A stretch of DNA of 43,874 nucleotides from Bryobacteraceae bacterium (GTDB lineage Bacteria > Acidobacteriota > Terriglobia > Bryobacterales > Bryobacteraceae). The notes under the pieces were generated by a model. The model had not been told where the DNA came from. It did not search any database and saw only the letters and a list, made by a program, of their open reading frames with translations. The stretch is from NCBI GenBank assembly GCA_014860455.1, contig JACZJQ010000348.1, positions 1 through 43,874 of the forward strand, in the 5' to 3' direction. Made by a program: the position numbers and the translations under genes. This document shows positions 16,121-25,537 of the stretch, one piece after another. Position 1 is the stretch's first letter. The number at the start of each line of letters is the position of its first letter.

Positions 16121-17314
16121 GTGGCGGCCACGCCCAGAAGCCTCGGACATTGGAAAGTACTGCTCATCGTCCCCGACCAGGAGACCCGAGCCACCCTGCA
16201 CGGCCTTTTGCAGGGGCTGCTTCCCTTCTCGCAGGTCTGCGACTTGACGAACTACCCCACCCGCGCGGTGCTGGAAGAGGCCCTGCTCGAGTACGGGACC
16301 ACGCTCTGTTTTGTTGACGCCACGTCGAACCAGGAGTGGGCGCAGGCCCTGCTCAGCGACCTGGCCATGCTGAACTCCAAGCTGCCAGTGGTGGCGGTCC
16401 ACGGCCGGAGCGATCCGGACTTCATTCTCCGCACTCTGCGCGCCGGCGCAACCGAAGTTCTGATCAAGCCGCTCGCCGAAGACCAGTTCATTTCGGTCCT
16501 GGAGCGGTTGCACGCGGTCCACGGCGCCAATCACCATACAGGCAAACTGATTGCGATGATCCCGGCCAAGGGCGCCTGCGGGTCTTCGACCATCTCCTGC
16601 AACCTGGCGCATTATGCTCGCCGCGCCGGACTGTCGCGCGTCCTGCTTGCCGACCTTGACCCCTTGACCGGGACCATCCCATTCCTGCTTAAGCTGAGAT
16701 CGCTTTACAGCTTCGTCGACGCCCTCACCCGGAGCACTTCGCTCGACGAGGACATCTGGCGAGGCCTCGTCGCCGGTTGGGGAGGCATCGACGTCCTTCT
16801 CTCCCCCGATAAGCCCGTCCACGGCATCGACGACCACAGCGACGCCTCAGCGATGCTCCAGTTCTCCGGTATGATCTACGACCTCGTGATCACCGACACC
16901 AACGTGCCTTACGGTCCGTGGGCGCTCTCCATCGCCCGAAGTTGCGATGAACTGCTGCTGGTCACCACAAACGAACTGTCGAGCCTTCAGGCGGCCCAGA
17001 AGGCGCTCGCCTACTTCGACCGCAACCGGATCGAGCGATCGAAGGTCCACGTCGTGGTCAATCGCTTCAGCAAAGACGTCGGACTCAGCCAGGAAGTGAT
17101 CGAAGCGGCCCTGCACACCGAGGTCTATCACCTCATCCCGAGCGACTTCGTGACGATCAACCGTTCCCTGGTCGAAGGCCGCGCCGTGCCAAGTACCACT
17201 GCTATTGGCCGGAGCATCGAGGCCCTGGTCGAGAAACTGACAGGCAAGGCCGTTTCCCTGCCGAAACCCAAGTCGTCATCTTTGACCAACCTCTTCGGAT
17301 TGCTCCGCCGCTAG
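16121..17314 (+). CDS. CpaE/TadZ-like ATPase with N-terminal receiver-like domain
   Basis: A 397-residue protein. Residues 12-133 form a receiver-like domain (D66 at the phospho-acceptor position in TLCFVDA, and KPL near 116). Residues 142-375 are a MinD/ParA-type ATPase with the deviant P-loop AKGACGSSTISCN (149-161), Walker A' LLADLDP (175-181) and LVITDTN as Walker B. This is the architecture of CpaE/TadZ, which places Flp/Tad pilus machinery at the pole. I prefer the GTG at 16121, because AGGAG sits five bases ahead (16111-16115), over the TTG at 16043. No other Tad genes are in the window, so it is an orphan here. Confidence 0.85.
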   Translation: MAATPRSLGHWKVLLIVPDQETRATLHGLLQGLLPFSQVCDLTNYPTRAVLEEALLEYGTTLCFVDATSNQEWAQALLSDLAMLNSKLPVVAVHGRSDPDFILRTLRAGATEVLIKPLAEDQFISVLERLHAVHGANHHTGKLIAMIPAKGACGSSTISCNLAHYARRAGLSRVLLADLDPLTGTIPFLLKLRSLYSFVDALTRSTSLDEDIWRGLVAGWGGIDVLLSPDKPVHGIDDHSDASAMLQFSGMIYDLVITDTNVPYGPWALSIARSCDELLLVTTNELSSLQAAQKALAYFDRNRIERSKVHVVVNRFSKDVGLSQEVIEAALHTEVYHLIPSDFVTINRSLVEGRAVPSTTAIGRSIEALVEKLTGKAVSLPKPKSSSLTNLFGLLRR

Positions 17315-17350
17315 TTACAAGCCCGCCCGCCTGCTATCATCAGCCCCAGG

Positions 17351-18340
17351 ATGATTGCGCTCGACTCAGACGAAGCCATCCCCCTGCTTTCATTGCGTCT
17401 TGGGAGTTCACCAGGCTCGCTCAGGCTCACGCCACTTGGGGGCGGCGTCTCAAATCTCGTCTATCTCATTGAAACGGCTACTCTTCGCTGCGTCGCAAAA
17501 CAAGCGCTCGACAAACTCCGCGTCGAGCAGGACTGGTTCTGCTCACCGTGCCGCATCCACAGCGAGGCCGCCGCCATGCGGGCATTCGGCCCGGTGCTGC
17601 CGCCCGGGTCGGTTCCGGCTCTCCTGTTCGAGGACTTCGAGAATGGCATCATTTGCATGGAGGCCGCCCCAGCCGATGCCCTTCCATGGAAAGACCTTCT
17701 GATGCGTGGAGAGTTCGACGAGAGGCCGGCTCGCAGAACCGGCCTCCTCCACGCGGCGTGGATTCGCGAAAGCGCAGTCAGGCCCGAGTGGGGTGAGGAG
17801 TTCGGCAGCGTTCAGACGTTTATTGACCTAAGGGTGGACCCTTACTTACGGTCAACCGCCGCCCGCCACCCGGACTTCGCCGGGCATTTCGCGTCTCTGG
17901 AAAGACAGTGCCTGCAGCGCCGAATTTCTCTCGTTCATGGTGACCTCAGCCCAAAGAATCTTCTGGTCAGCAACGACGCCGTCACCCTGATCGACCACGA
18001 GGTAATCCATTGGGGCGACCCTTCGTTCGACGCCGCGTTTCTCACCAACCATTTGATTCTTAAGGCTTTCTATCACGGCAACCAGACACCCCACCTGCTG
18101 GCGCTGGCCCATGCCTACTGGCAGGCGCTGCTCGGCGGCATCGGGCCGGGCATGGCCTGGATCGAGCAAGCCGCCATGGCCCACCTCGGCGGACTGATGC
18201 TGGCCCGTGTGGATGGCAAGTCGCCTGCTGAGTATCTTGACGAGAATATGCGAGTAGCTGTCCGTAGCAGGGCCCGCGATCTGCTTGCGAACCCACCGCC
18301 AGACTGCGAATCGGCCTTTGAAAGGTGTTTTAAATCATGA
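17351..18340 (+). CDS. APH-fold small-molecule kinase
   Basis: A 329-residue kinase of the aminoglycoside/choline/methylthioribose phosphotransferase fold. Visible: glycine loop LGGGVSNLVYLI (29-40), ATP lysine CVAKQAL (K50), catalytic loop LVHGDLSPKN (194-203), and metal-binding LIDHEVIHWGDP (213-224), where DHE replaces the commoner DFE. Early block LRVEQDWFCSPCRIHSEAA resembles sugar-type kinases such as methylthioribose kinase more than antibiotic kinases. Its TGA overlaps the ATG of the enolase-like gene (ATGA), so the two are very likely made together and act in one pathway. Substrate unknown; resistance is unlikely given the context. Confidence 0.85.
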   Translation: MIALDSDEAIPLLSLRLGSSPGSLRLTPLGGGVSNLVYLIETATLRCVAKQALDKLRVEQDWFCSPCRIHSEAAAMRAFGPVLPPGSVPALLFEDFENGIICMEAAPADALPWKDLLMRGEFDERPARRTGLLHAAWIRESAVRPEWGEEFGSVQTFIDLRVDPYLRSTAARHPDFAGHFASLERQCLQRRISLVHGDLSPKNLLVSNDAVTLIDHEVIHWGDPSFDAAFLTNHLILKAFYHGNQTPHLLALAHAYWQALLGGIGPGMAWIEQAAMAHLGGLMLARVDGKSPAEYLDENMRVAVRSRARDLLANPPPDCESAFERCFKS

Positions 18341-19653
18341 GTTTAAGGATCCTCGGCCTGCGCGCTATGGAGATCCTCGACTCGCGAGGCAACCCAACAG
18401 TCGAGGTCGAATGCACCCTTTCCGACGGCACATCCGCACGCGCCCAGGTCCCATCGGGCGCCTCGACCGGACGCCGTGAGGCGCTCGAACTCCGCGATGC
18501 CGATCCGCTACGCTTCGGCGGCAAGGGCGTCCTCCGGGCAATCAGCAATGTTGAAACCGAGCTCGCACAGGGCCTACGCGGCGCAGATGCAGAAGACCAA
18601 ACGGACCTCGACCGCCGGCTGATCGAGCTCGACGGCACGCCTGGCAAGTCGCGCCTCGGCGCCAACGCCATCCTCGGCGTCAGTTGCGCCGTTGCCCGCG
18701 CGACAGCTATCTCCAAGGGAATACCCCTCTGGCAGAGGCTGGGGGAGATCAGCGGCCTCCGCCCCTGCCTGCCAGTGCCAATGGTGAACATCATGTCGGG
18801 CGGCCATCACGCCGGATTCAACATCGAACTCCAGGATTTTCTTGCACTTCCGGTCGGACTGAGTTCGTTTGGTCAAAGTCTGCGGGCCGTCCGCGAGATT
18901 CTGTACGCGACGAAAGAGATTCTGGCGGAGCGTGGCCTTCGGATGACAGGCGTGGCCGACGAGGGCGGCTGGGGGCCGGATCTGCCGTCGAACGAATCGG
19001 CGCTGGAGGTGCTGACCAGGGCTATTGAACGGGCCGGATACCGGCCGGGCGAGCAGGTCGCCATCGCCATCGACGCCGCCGCCTCGCATTACCATCGCGA
19101 CGGCGCCTACCACCTTCAAAGCGAGAAGCGGTCTGTGTCGACGCCGGAACTGATCGCCCTCTACGAATCCTGGAGCCGGCGATTCCCCATTGTCAGCCTG
19201 GAAGACGGCCTGGACCAGGACGACGAGGCGGGCTGGCGGGAACTGACCGCCCGTCTGGGCGGGAAGATGCAGGTGGTCGGCGACGACTTCCTGACGACGA
19301 ATCCCGCTCGCGTACGCGAATCGATCGGCTTCAAGACCGCCAACGCCGTCCTGGTAAAGATGAACCAGATAGGGACTCTGACTGAGACCTTCGAGGTCGT
19401 TCGTTTGGCGGCGGCGGCCGGCTGGCGGGCGGTGATCTCGGCCCGCAGCGGCGAAACCGAAGACTCTTTCCTTGCCGACCTGGCCGTGGCTTCAGGCGCC
19501 GGGCAGATCAAGGTAGGCGCGACGGCGCGCTCGGAGCGTCTGGCGAAGTACAACCACTTGCTGTGGCTGGAGCGCGATTGCGGCCTGGCGTGGCCCGGCG
19601 GCGGATTACTTCCGCCCGTCCCGCTTGGCCTGGTGGGCGGCGATCCGCTTTGA
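18337..19653 (+). CDS. Enolase paralogue with altered catalytic residues
   Basis: A 438-residue enolase-family protein, full length. Metal ligands D246, E289 and D316, the loop SGASTG (40-45), E209 (DEGGWGP), K341 (VKMNQIGTLTE) and K392 (IKVGATARSER) all match enolase. Two active-site positions do not: the glutamate of the QEF motif is D167 (IELQDF), and the histidine of the SHRSGE motif is A369 (VISARSGETED). In yeast numbering these are E168 and H373. H158 of the flap is kept (GGHHAG). So it may have shifted substrate or weak 2-phosphoglycerate dehydration. It is coupled to the kinase gene and overlaps the SET gene tail-to-tail by 48 bases. Annotation as housekeeping enolase would be unsafe. 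Confidence 0.88.
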   Translation: MSLRILGLRAMEILDSRGNPTVEVECTLSDGTSARAQVPSGASTGRREALELRDADPLRFGGKGVLRAISNVETELAQGLRGADAEDQTDLDRRLIELDGTPGKSRLGANAILGVSCAVARATAISKGIPLWQRLGEISGLRPCLPVPMVNIMSGGHHAGFNIELQDFLALPVGLSSFGQSLRAVREILYATKEILAERGLRMTGVADEGGWGPDLPSNESALEVLTRAIERAGYRPGEQVAIAIDAAASHYHRDGAYHLQSEKRSVSTPELIALYESWSRRFPIVSLEDGLDQDDEAGWRELTARLGGKMQVVGDDFLTTNPARVRESIGFKTANAVLVKMNQIGTLTETFEVVRLAAAAGWRAVISARSGETEDSFLADLAVASGAGQIKVGATARSERLAKYNHLLWLERDCGLAWPGGGLLPPVPLGLVGGDPL

Positions 19654-20154
19654 GCGTTTCGTTTCGCGGATCAGATTGATCGTTCCGCGGCACTTGGGCG
19701 CGCCGCAGGAACAGTCCACCTTTTCGACATCGTGATCGAAGCGATAGTCGACGGTGAGTTCCTCGCCGGGCTGAATGTCGCGCTTCGAGTAGTAATAAAT
19801 GTGGCCGCCGGTGATGCGGGCCTTGCAGTTGGGTTGGCAGCAGTGGTTGATGAACTCGGCTCCGCTGCCGCCGACCGAGCCGTCCAATGTCCAATACTTG
19901 TCCAGCGTGAACAGGTAGTTCAGTCGCGTGCTTATCCGGGCGCGGCGGGCGGTTTCGACGCGGCTGATACGTTCGCCCGTGTATTCGATCACCTTATGGC
20001 CTTTGGGGATGAACTCGCCGGCGATGACGCCCCAGCGATGAATGGGCGAGGCCTCGATGCGGATCTTGAACGCGGCGTAGCGCTGGTCGATGACCGGCGC
20101 GCCGTCCTTGGGAGCGGGATCGTTGTGCTGTTCGGGGGATGGCATATCGGGCAA
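19606..20154 (-). CDS. SET-domain protein lysine methyltransferase-like
   Basis: A 182-residue protein consisting mainly of a SET domain (about 28-140) with a post-SET zinc motif. SAM-binding start RWGVIAGEFIPKG (40-52), VIEYTGE (55-61), FINHCCQPNC (101-110) and GEELTVDYRF with catalytic Y137 are all present, followed by CSCGAPKCRG (148-157), whose cysteines together with one of NHCCQPNC can bind zinc. This is a near-complete eukaryote-style catalytic unit. The N-terminal 25 residues are disordered-looking, and the C-terminus is lysine/arginine rich (NLIRETKRSKRIAAHQAKRDGRK, split by turns). Target may be a chromatin or ribosomal protein; unknown. Its 3' end overlaps the enolase-like gene by 48 bases on the other strand. 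Confidence 0.9.
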   Translation of the reverse strand: MPDMPSPEQHNDPAPKDGAPVIDQRYAAFKIRIEASPIHRWGVIAGEFIPKGHKVIEYTGERISRVETARRARISTRLNYLFTLDKYWTLDGSVGGSGAEFINHCCQPNCKARITGGHIYYYSKRDIQPGEELTVDYRFDHDVEKVDCSCGAPKCRGTINLIRETKRSKRIAAHQAKRDGRK

Positions 20155-20181
20155 CGGCAGATTTCGGCGGGTGGATACAAG

Positions 20182-20218
20182 AGACGCCCCCGGCGGCTTC
20201 AGGCGGCCGGAGGCGTCT
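20182..20218 (-). terminator. Stem-loop after mdh
   Basis: Arms AGACGCCCCCGGC (20182-20194) and GCCGGAGGCGTCT (20206-20218) pair with one mismatch around an 11-base loop. It lies between the end of mdh (20236) and the SET gene (20154), on the path of mdh transcription. No strong U-run follows, so it may attenuate or protect mRNA rather than terminate efficiently. Confidence 0.55.
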
Positions 20219-20235
20219 GTGGGACTTCGGCCGGA

Positions 20236-21267
<1,032 letters not shown>

Positions 21268-21278
21268 TGCTATTTCCG

Positions 21279-22265
21279 ATGTTACCGCCAGCGTCAGCAC
21301 AGCAATTCCTCGACCGCCAACTCGAGCGCCTGCGCGCCCAGCCGAGGCGCCGCCGCATCGTTTTTGGCGAGGGCGACGATCCAAGGGTAATCGAAGCGGC
21401 CGTCAAATTGAAGCGTGAAGGTCTGGTTGAACCGCTTTTGATCGGCGGCAAGGGCGACACGGGCGGCGTCGAGACGATCGATCCGGCAGGCCATCCACGC
21501 TTCCGCGAATACGTCCGGATGTATCATGATCGCCGCCGATCAAAGGGCGTCACCGAACCGGAGGCGCAGCGGGCGGCGCTGAATCCGCTGGTCTTTGCCG
21601 GCTTGATGGTCGCATCAGGCGATGCCGACGGCTTTGTCGGAGGCGCGGCCACGACCACCGCCGAGACCTTCCGCGCCGCCGTTTCGACAATCGGCGTGAA
21701 GCAGGGCGTCAAGACGGTTTCCGGCGTCATGATCATCTGTGTCCACGACCAGACCTATGGCGCGGGCGGCGTCCTGGCCATGGCCGACCCGGCGCTGATC
21801 GTCGATCCGACGGCCTCTCAACTGGCCGACATGGCCATCGCCACGGCCGAAACCACTCGCACGGTGATCGGCGTCGAGCCAGCCGTTGCGTTGCTGTCGT
21901 TCTCGACGAAGGGGAGCGCGAAGCACCCGTTCGTGGAAAAGGTGCGTGAGGCGCGGCGCATCGTCGAGGCCCGCGAGCCCGGGTTGCATATCGATGGCGA
22001 ACTGCAGGCCGACGCGGCGCTGGTGGAAGCCGTGGGACGTTCAAAGGCTCCCGGATCGACGGTCGCCGGGAGAGCCAATACGCTCATCTTCCCCGATATC
22101 GCCAGCGCCAACATCGGCGTGAAACTGGTGGAGCGGCTGGGCGGATCGGTCAATACCGGCCCCTTCTTTCAGGGGCTCGCCAAGCCGGCAAACGACCTGC
22201 CGCGCGGCTGCCTGTCGGACGAGATCTACCGCGTGGCACTGGTTACGGCCCTTCAAGCGGGGTAA
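21279..22265 (+). CDS. pta: Phosphate acetyltransferase/butyryltransferase-family enzyme
   Basis: A 328-residue PTA_PTB domain protein: it transfers acetyl from CoA to phosphate (or the reverse). Visible blocks: RRIVFGEGDDPRVIEAA near the start, NPLVFAGLMVASGDADGFVGGA, ALLSFSTKGSA, and the C-terminal NTLIFPDIASANIGVKL and QGLAKPANDLPRG. The length fits stand-alone catalytic Pta without the long regulatory N-terminus. I took the ATG at 21279; the frame extends 34 codons further upstream, but those residues are not family-like and would overlap the mdh promoter. No acetate kinase gene is adjacent; a deacetylase-fold gene follows six bases later. Confidence 0.9.
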   Translation: MLPPASAQQFLDRQLERLRAQPRRRRIVFGEGDDPRVIEAAVKLKREGLVEPLLIGGKGDTGGVETIDPAGHPRFREYVRMYHDRRRSKGVTEPEAQRAALNPLVFAGLMVASGDADGFVGGAATTTAETFRAAVSTIGVKQGVKTVSGVMIICVHDQTYGAGGVLAMADPALIVDPTASQLADMAIATAETTRTVIGVEPAVALLSFSTKGSAKHPFVEKVREARRIVEAREPGLHIDGELQADAALVEAVGRSKAPGSTVAGRANTLIFPDIASANIGVKLVERLGGSVNTGPFFQGLAKPANDLPRGCLSDEIYRVALVTALQAG

Positions 22266-22271
22266 GTCAAA

Positions 22272-23213
22272 GTGCTTCCCTTCCCTGCCATCTACCACGA
22301 CGGCTACGACCTGAACTTCGGCAAACACGTCTTCCCCACAAAGAAGTACCGGCTGATCCGCGACATGCTGGCGGAGGCGTACGGCGCATCGAACGGCGAT
22401 TTCCACGCGCCTGAACCCGCACCGCGCGAAGACCTGATGCTGGTCCACAGCCAGGATTGGATCAAAAAACTCGAAACCGGCACGCTGACTTACCAGGAAG
22501 TGCTGAAGCTCGAAGCGCCCTATTCGCGGCAAATGGTCCAGGCCTATTTCCTGGCTGCCGGCGGGACGTTGCTGGCGGCGAGAGAATCGCTCCGCTCCGG
22601 CATGGCGATGAACATCGGCGGCGGTTTTCATCACGCCTTCACTGGACATGGCGAGGGCTTCTGCGCGGTGAACGACATCGCCGTGGCGGTGCGCGCGCTT
22701 CAGCGGGAAGGCAAGATCAGGAAGGCGATGGTGGTGGATTGCGATGTCCACCACGGCAACGGCACGGCGTCGATCTTCGCCTCCGACGCCAGTGTGTTCA
22801 CGCTGTCAATCCATCAAAGAGACAACTACCCGGCCGAGAAGCCGCCATCGTCGCTCGACATCCACCTGGCCGACGCCACCGGCGACCGGGAGTACGTGGA
22901 CAAGCTCGGCGACGCCATGCGGGCCGTGTTGGCCGGCTACCGGCCTGATCTGGTGATGTATGTCGCCGGGTCGGATCCGTTCCACGACGACCAACTCGGC
23001 GGATTATCGTTGACCAAGGAAGGCATGCTGACGCGCGACCGGCTGGTCTTCGAGACGGCCTTCCGCGGCCATGTTCCGGTGTGCGTTACCCTGGCCGGCG
23101 GCTATGCGCACCAGTTGACCGACACCGTGAGACTGCATGCACAGACGTACAAGGCGGCCGTCGAGGCGGCGCACGAGTGCGGCTGGCCGTCACTGCCGGG
23201 CGCGTCAGTCTAG
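22272..23213 (+). CDS. Histone deacetylase-fold hydrolase
   Basis: A 313-residue arginase/deacetylase-fold enzyme close to the HDAC11/class IV-type bacterial members. Catalytic histidines are H120/H121 (NIGGGFHHAF). Zinc ligands come from VVDCDVHHGNG (D158, H160) and AGSDPF (D234). The transition-state tyrosine is in LAGGYAHQL. These enzymes remove acyl groups from amines: lysine side chains, polyamines or small metabolites. The start is a GTG at 22272, six bases after pta, so the pair is likely one transcript: acetyl-phosphate chemistry next to deacetylation. It overlaps the convergent sulfatase gene by nine bases. Confidence 0.92.
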   Translation: MLPFPAIYHDGYDLNFGKHVFPTKKYRLIRDMLAEAYGASNGDFHAPEPAPREDLMLVHSQDWIKKLETGTLTYQEVLKLEAPYSRQMVQAYFLAAGGTLLAARESLRSGMAMNIGGGFHHAFTGHGEGFCAVNDIAVAVRALQREGKIRKAMVVDCDVHHGNGTASIFASDASVFTLSIHQRDNYPAEKPPSSLDIHLADATGDREYVDKLGDAMRAVLAGYRPDLVMYVAGSDPFHDDQLGGLSLTKEGMLTRDRLVFETAFRGHVPVCVTLAGGYAHQLTDTVRLHAQTYKAAVEAAHECGWPSLPGASV

Positions 23214-24587
23214 GACTTTGGGCTGTTCCCGCGGCGATGTGCCGTCTGGATCATTCACACGGGCGCCTTTAGGCGGCGGGACGCTTCCGGAAAGCAGCGG
23301 GTCGCCGGTTTCTTTCATCCAGCCCTGAAGCGTGCCGCGCATCTTGTCGAGCGTGGCGCGGTGGGCAGGGTCGGCGACCAGGTTGCGTGATTCCGCGGGG
23401 TCAAATGTCAGATCGTAGAGAGCTTCGGCGTCGACAGGCTGGGTGCGCCATCCCTGGTCGAGCCAGTGGGTCTTGCTCAGTCCGTCGTCGCAGTTGGGCA
23501 GGTTCTGTTTGCCGCGGCCGTCGAAACGGCGGACGTAGTTGAAACGGTGGCTGCGGACCGCGCGCGCCGGCTCGTAGGCGGCATGGTAGGAGACTTCGCC
23601 GAAAAGATGGTCGCGGATCTCGGCCCGCTCACCGCGGATCAGGGGCATCATCGACCGGCCCTGGAGGTAGCCGGGCGCGGGCAGGCCGGCCACTTCGCAG
23701 ATTGTTGGGAACAGGTCGATGTGGGAGATGAGCGAATCTGAGACCTTGCCGCCGCCGAATCCGCCCGGTCCACGCATCATCAGCATCACCCCCATGCCGT
23801 GCTGGCTCAGGTTGCACTTCATGCGCGGGAAGGCGATGCCGTGGTCGGTGGTGACGATGACCAGAGTGTTTTCGGCCAGGCCGGCGCGGGCCAGCGAATC
23901 GAGGACACGTCCCATGGAGTCGTCCATGACGCGCGCCGAGGCCTTGAAGGCGGCCATGTCGGCGCGGGTGGAGGGCGTGTCGGGCAGTGTGGATGGGGGC
24001 AGCGTGTAGCGGGGGTCTTCGGCGGGCCCGGGCGCGGGGAACTCGCGGTGGGTTTCAAAGAACCCGCAGGCCAGGAAGAACGGCTGCTTGGGGCGGGATT
24101 CCAGATACCGGGCGGCGGCGGCGGAGACTTCGGGTCCGCGATTGCCCTTGGTTTCGAGGACGCGCGCGTAGCCCAGATCCGGTATCCTTGGCGCCGTGGT
24201 TTCGTGCTGGACCCCGCTTAGAACGGTCTCATAGCCGTTGCGGCTCAGGAAACTGGAGAGGTGCTGGCGCGGATCGTTGAGGCTGAATCCTCGATGCGCC
24301 AAGCCGAACATGCCGCAGGAGTGGGGCGCCATGCCTGTGAGCAACGCGGCGCGGGAGGGCGAGCAGGTGGGCGCGGCGTCAAAGGCCTGGCGGAACAGGA
24401 CCGACTCGGAGGCGAACTTCTGCAGGTTCGGCGTCGGGATGGCATGGCCGTAGGGCTGGATGTACCGGCCCGTGTCGTGGGAATGAAGGTAGACGATATT
24501 CGGGCGGGCAGCGTTGGCGGCGCCTTTGAGGATGGCGGGGGCGAGTCCGGCAGACAGGCCGCTGGCAAGCAACGTACGACGGTCCAT
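23205..24587 (-). CDS. Tat-exported formylglycine sulfatase
   Basis: A 460-residue type I sulfatase. The signal starts MDRRTLLASGLSAGLA with a twin-arginine-like motif, so I take the ATG at 24587 (a longer frame exists without sense). The catalytic cysteine to be converted to formylglycine is C75 in CSPSRAALLTG. The metal-binding start reads PNIVYLHSHDTGRY, with HD in place of the commoner DD. VIVTTDHGIAF supplies later metal ligands. Such enzymes desulfate polysaccharides or glycosaminoglycans outside the cell. No formylglycine-generating enzyme gene is in the window. Confidence 0.93.
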   Translation of the reverse strand: MDRRTLLASGLSAGLAPAILKGAANAARPNIVYLHSHDTGRYIQPYGHAIPTPNLQKFASESVLFRQAFDAAPTCSPSRAALLTGMAPHSCGMFGLAHRGFSLNDPRQHLSSFLSRNGYETVLSGVQHETTAPRIPDLGYARVLETKGNRGPEVSAAAARYLESRPKQPFFLACGFFETHREFPAPGPAEDPRYTLPPSTLPDTPSTRADMAAFKASARVMDDSMGRVLDSLARAGLAENTLVIVTTDHGIAFPRMKCNLSQHGMGVMLMMRGPGGFGGGKVSDSLISHIDLFPTICEVAGLPAPGYLQGRSMMPLIRGERAEIRDHLFGEVSYHAAYEPARAVRSHRFNYVRRFDGRGKQNLPNCDDGLSKTHWLDQGWRTQPVDAEALYDLTFDPAESRNLVADPAHRATLDKMRGTLQGWMKETGDPLLSGSVPPPKGARVNDPDGTSPREQPKVLD

Positions 24588-24733
24588 GCAGTACCTTCTA
24601 TCATGGATGAGCCACTGAGCGGGGAATTCCATCCCCGGTCCATTCGGTATGTGCGAAAAAATTCCGGTCAGGGTAGAATCAAGAGCAAGGGACGGCACAT
24701 CCCTTTAACTGGGACTGGCCGTATTCTATCCAC

Positions 24734-25537
24734 ATGAACCGCAAGCTCATCCACCGGCTTTCACTTACCCTCACCGCCGGGCTTTTCCTGGCGCTGGCTC
24801 AGGGCGCGGTGGAAGTGGGCCGCGAGACGGGCGCGCCGTTTCATATGGCGTTCGGCATCGCGGTGGGCGTGTTGACGCTGGTCTGGGTGGTTGGCGTCAG
24901 GAAAGCAAGGCCTGAGGCATTCCCGTTGGCCCTTTCGGTCCTGGCGACTGTTGGCCTTTCCGGCCTGACCGGGACCGCCACTGATCCTGCGCTGAAAGTC
25001 GCCCACGCCGCGTTCAGCCACCTGGCATTCGCGCTGGCGGCGGCGGGCGCGGCGATGACATCAAATTCCTGGGAAGCCAAACTGGCCGTGGCCGATGGCG
25101 GATTTCCGACCTTACGGTCGCTGGCCTGGATGACGCCGGCGGCGGTGGTGATGCAGGTGGCGCTTGGAGCCGCCTACCGTCATAAGATGACCGGCCTGAT
25201 CCCGCATGTCTCCTGGGCGTTTGTCGCGGCGATGTTCGTCATCATGACCGCGGCGTTCACCATGACGCAGTGCGGCAAGCACCCGGCTCTGAAGAAACTC
25301 TCCATCTGGCTGATCTCAATCACCGGCGTTCAATTGATTCTGGGCGTCGTCGCCCTGATCGGCCGCATCGCCGAGAATGAGGCGGCACGTTCGGCCTGGA
25401 TGGTGGTCTCAACCACTTCTCATGTTCTGACCGGCGCGGTGGTGCTGGCCCTGACCATGGCACTTTCGGCGCAGACGCTGCGCCATGTCGAACCAGTCGC
25501 GGCGACGAACCTGGCCGCCACGGGGCAAAACGGATGA
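24734..25537 (+). CDS. CtaA/COX15-like haem A synthase homologue
   Basis: A 267-residue polytopic protein with about eight membrane helices. Four histidines sit where CtaA binds haem (H37 at FHMAFG, one in VAHAAFSHLAF, one in LIPHVSWAF, and one in STTSHVLTG). QVALGAAYRHKMTG matches the mid-protein CtaA motif. The first periplasmic loop is very short (GAVEVGRETGAPFH) and lacks the paired cysteines of the classical enzyme. It heads a run with CtaB, an ABC exporter, SCO and DUF420, all oxidase-maturation genes. Its last codons overlap ctaB (ATGA). Activity as haem A synthase is likely but unproven. Confidence 0.8.
   Translation: MNRKLIHRLSLTLTAGLFLALAQGAVEVGRETGAPFHMAFGIAVGVLTLVWVVGVRKARPEAFPLALSVLATVGLSGLTGTATDPALKVAHAAFSHLAFALAAAGAAMTSNSWEAKLAVADGGFPTLRSLAWMTPAAVVMQVALGAAYRHKMTGLIPHVSWAFVAAMFVIMTAAFTMTQCGKHPALKKLSIWLISITGVQLILGVVALIGRIAENEAARSAWMVVSTTSHVLTGAVVLALTMALSAQTLRHVEPVAATNLAATGQNG

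Noticed and set aside
17351-18340. Aminoglycoside resistance gene
   Set aside because: APH fold is shared by many metabolic kinases; coupling to an enolase-like gene argues for metabolism.
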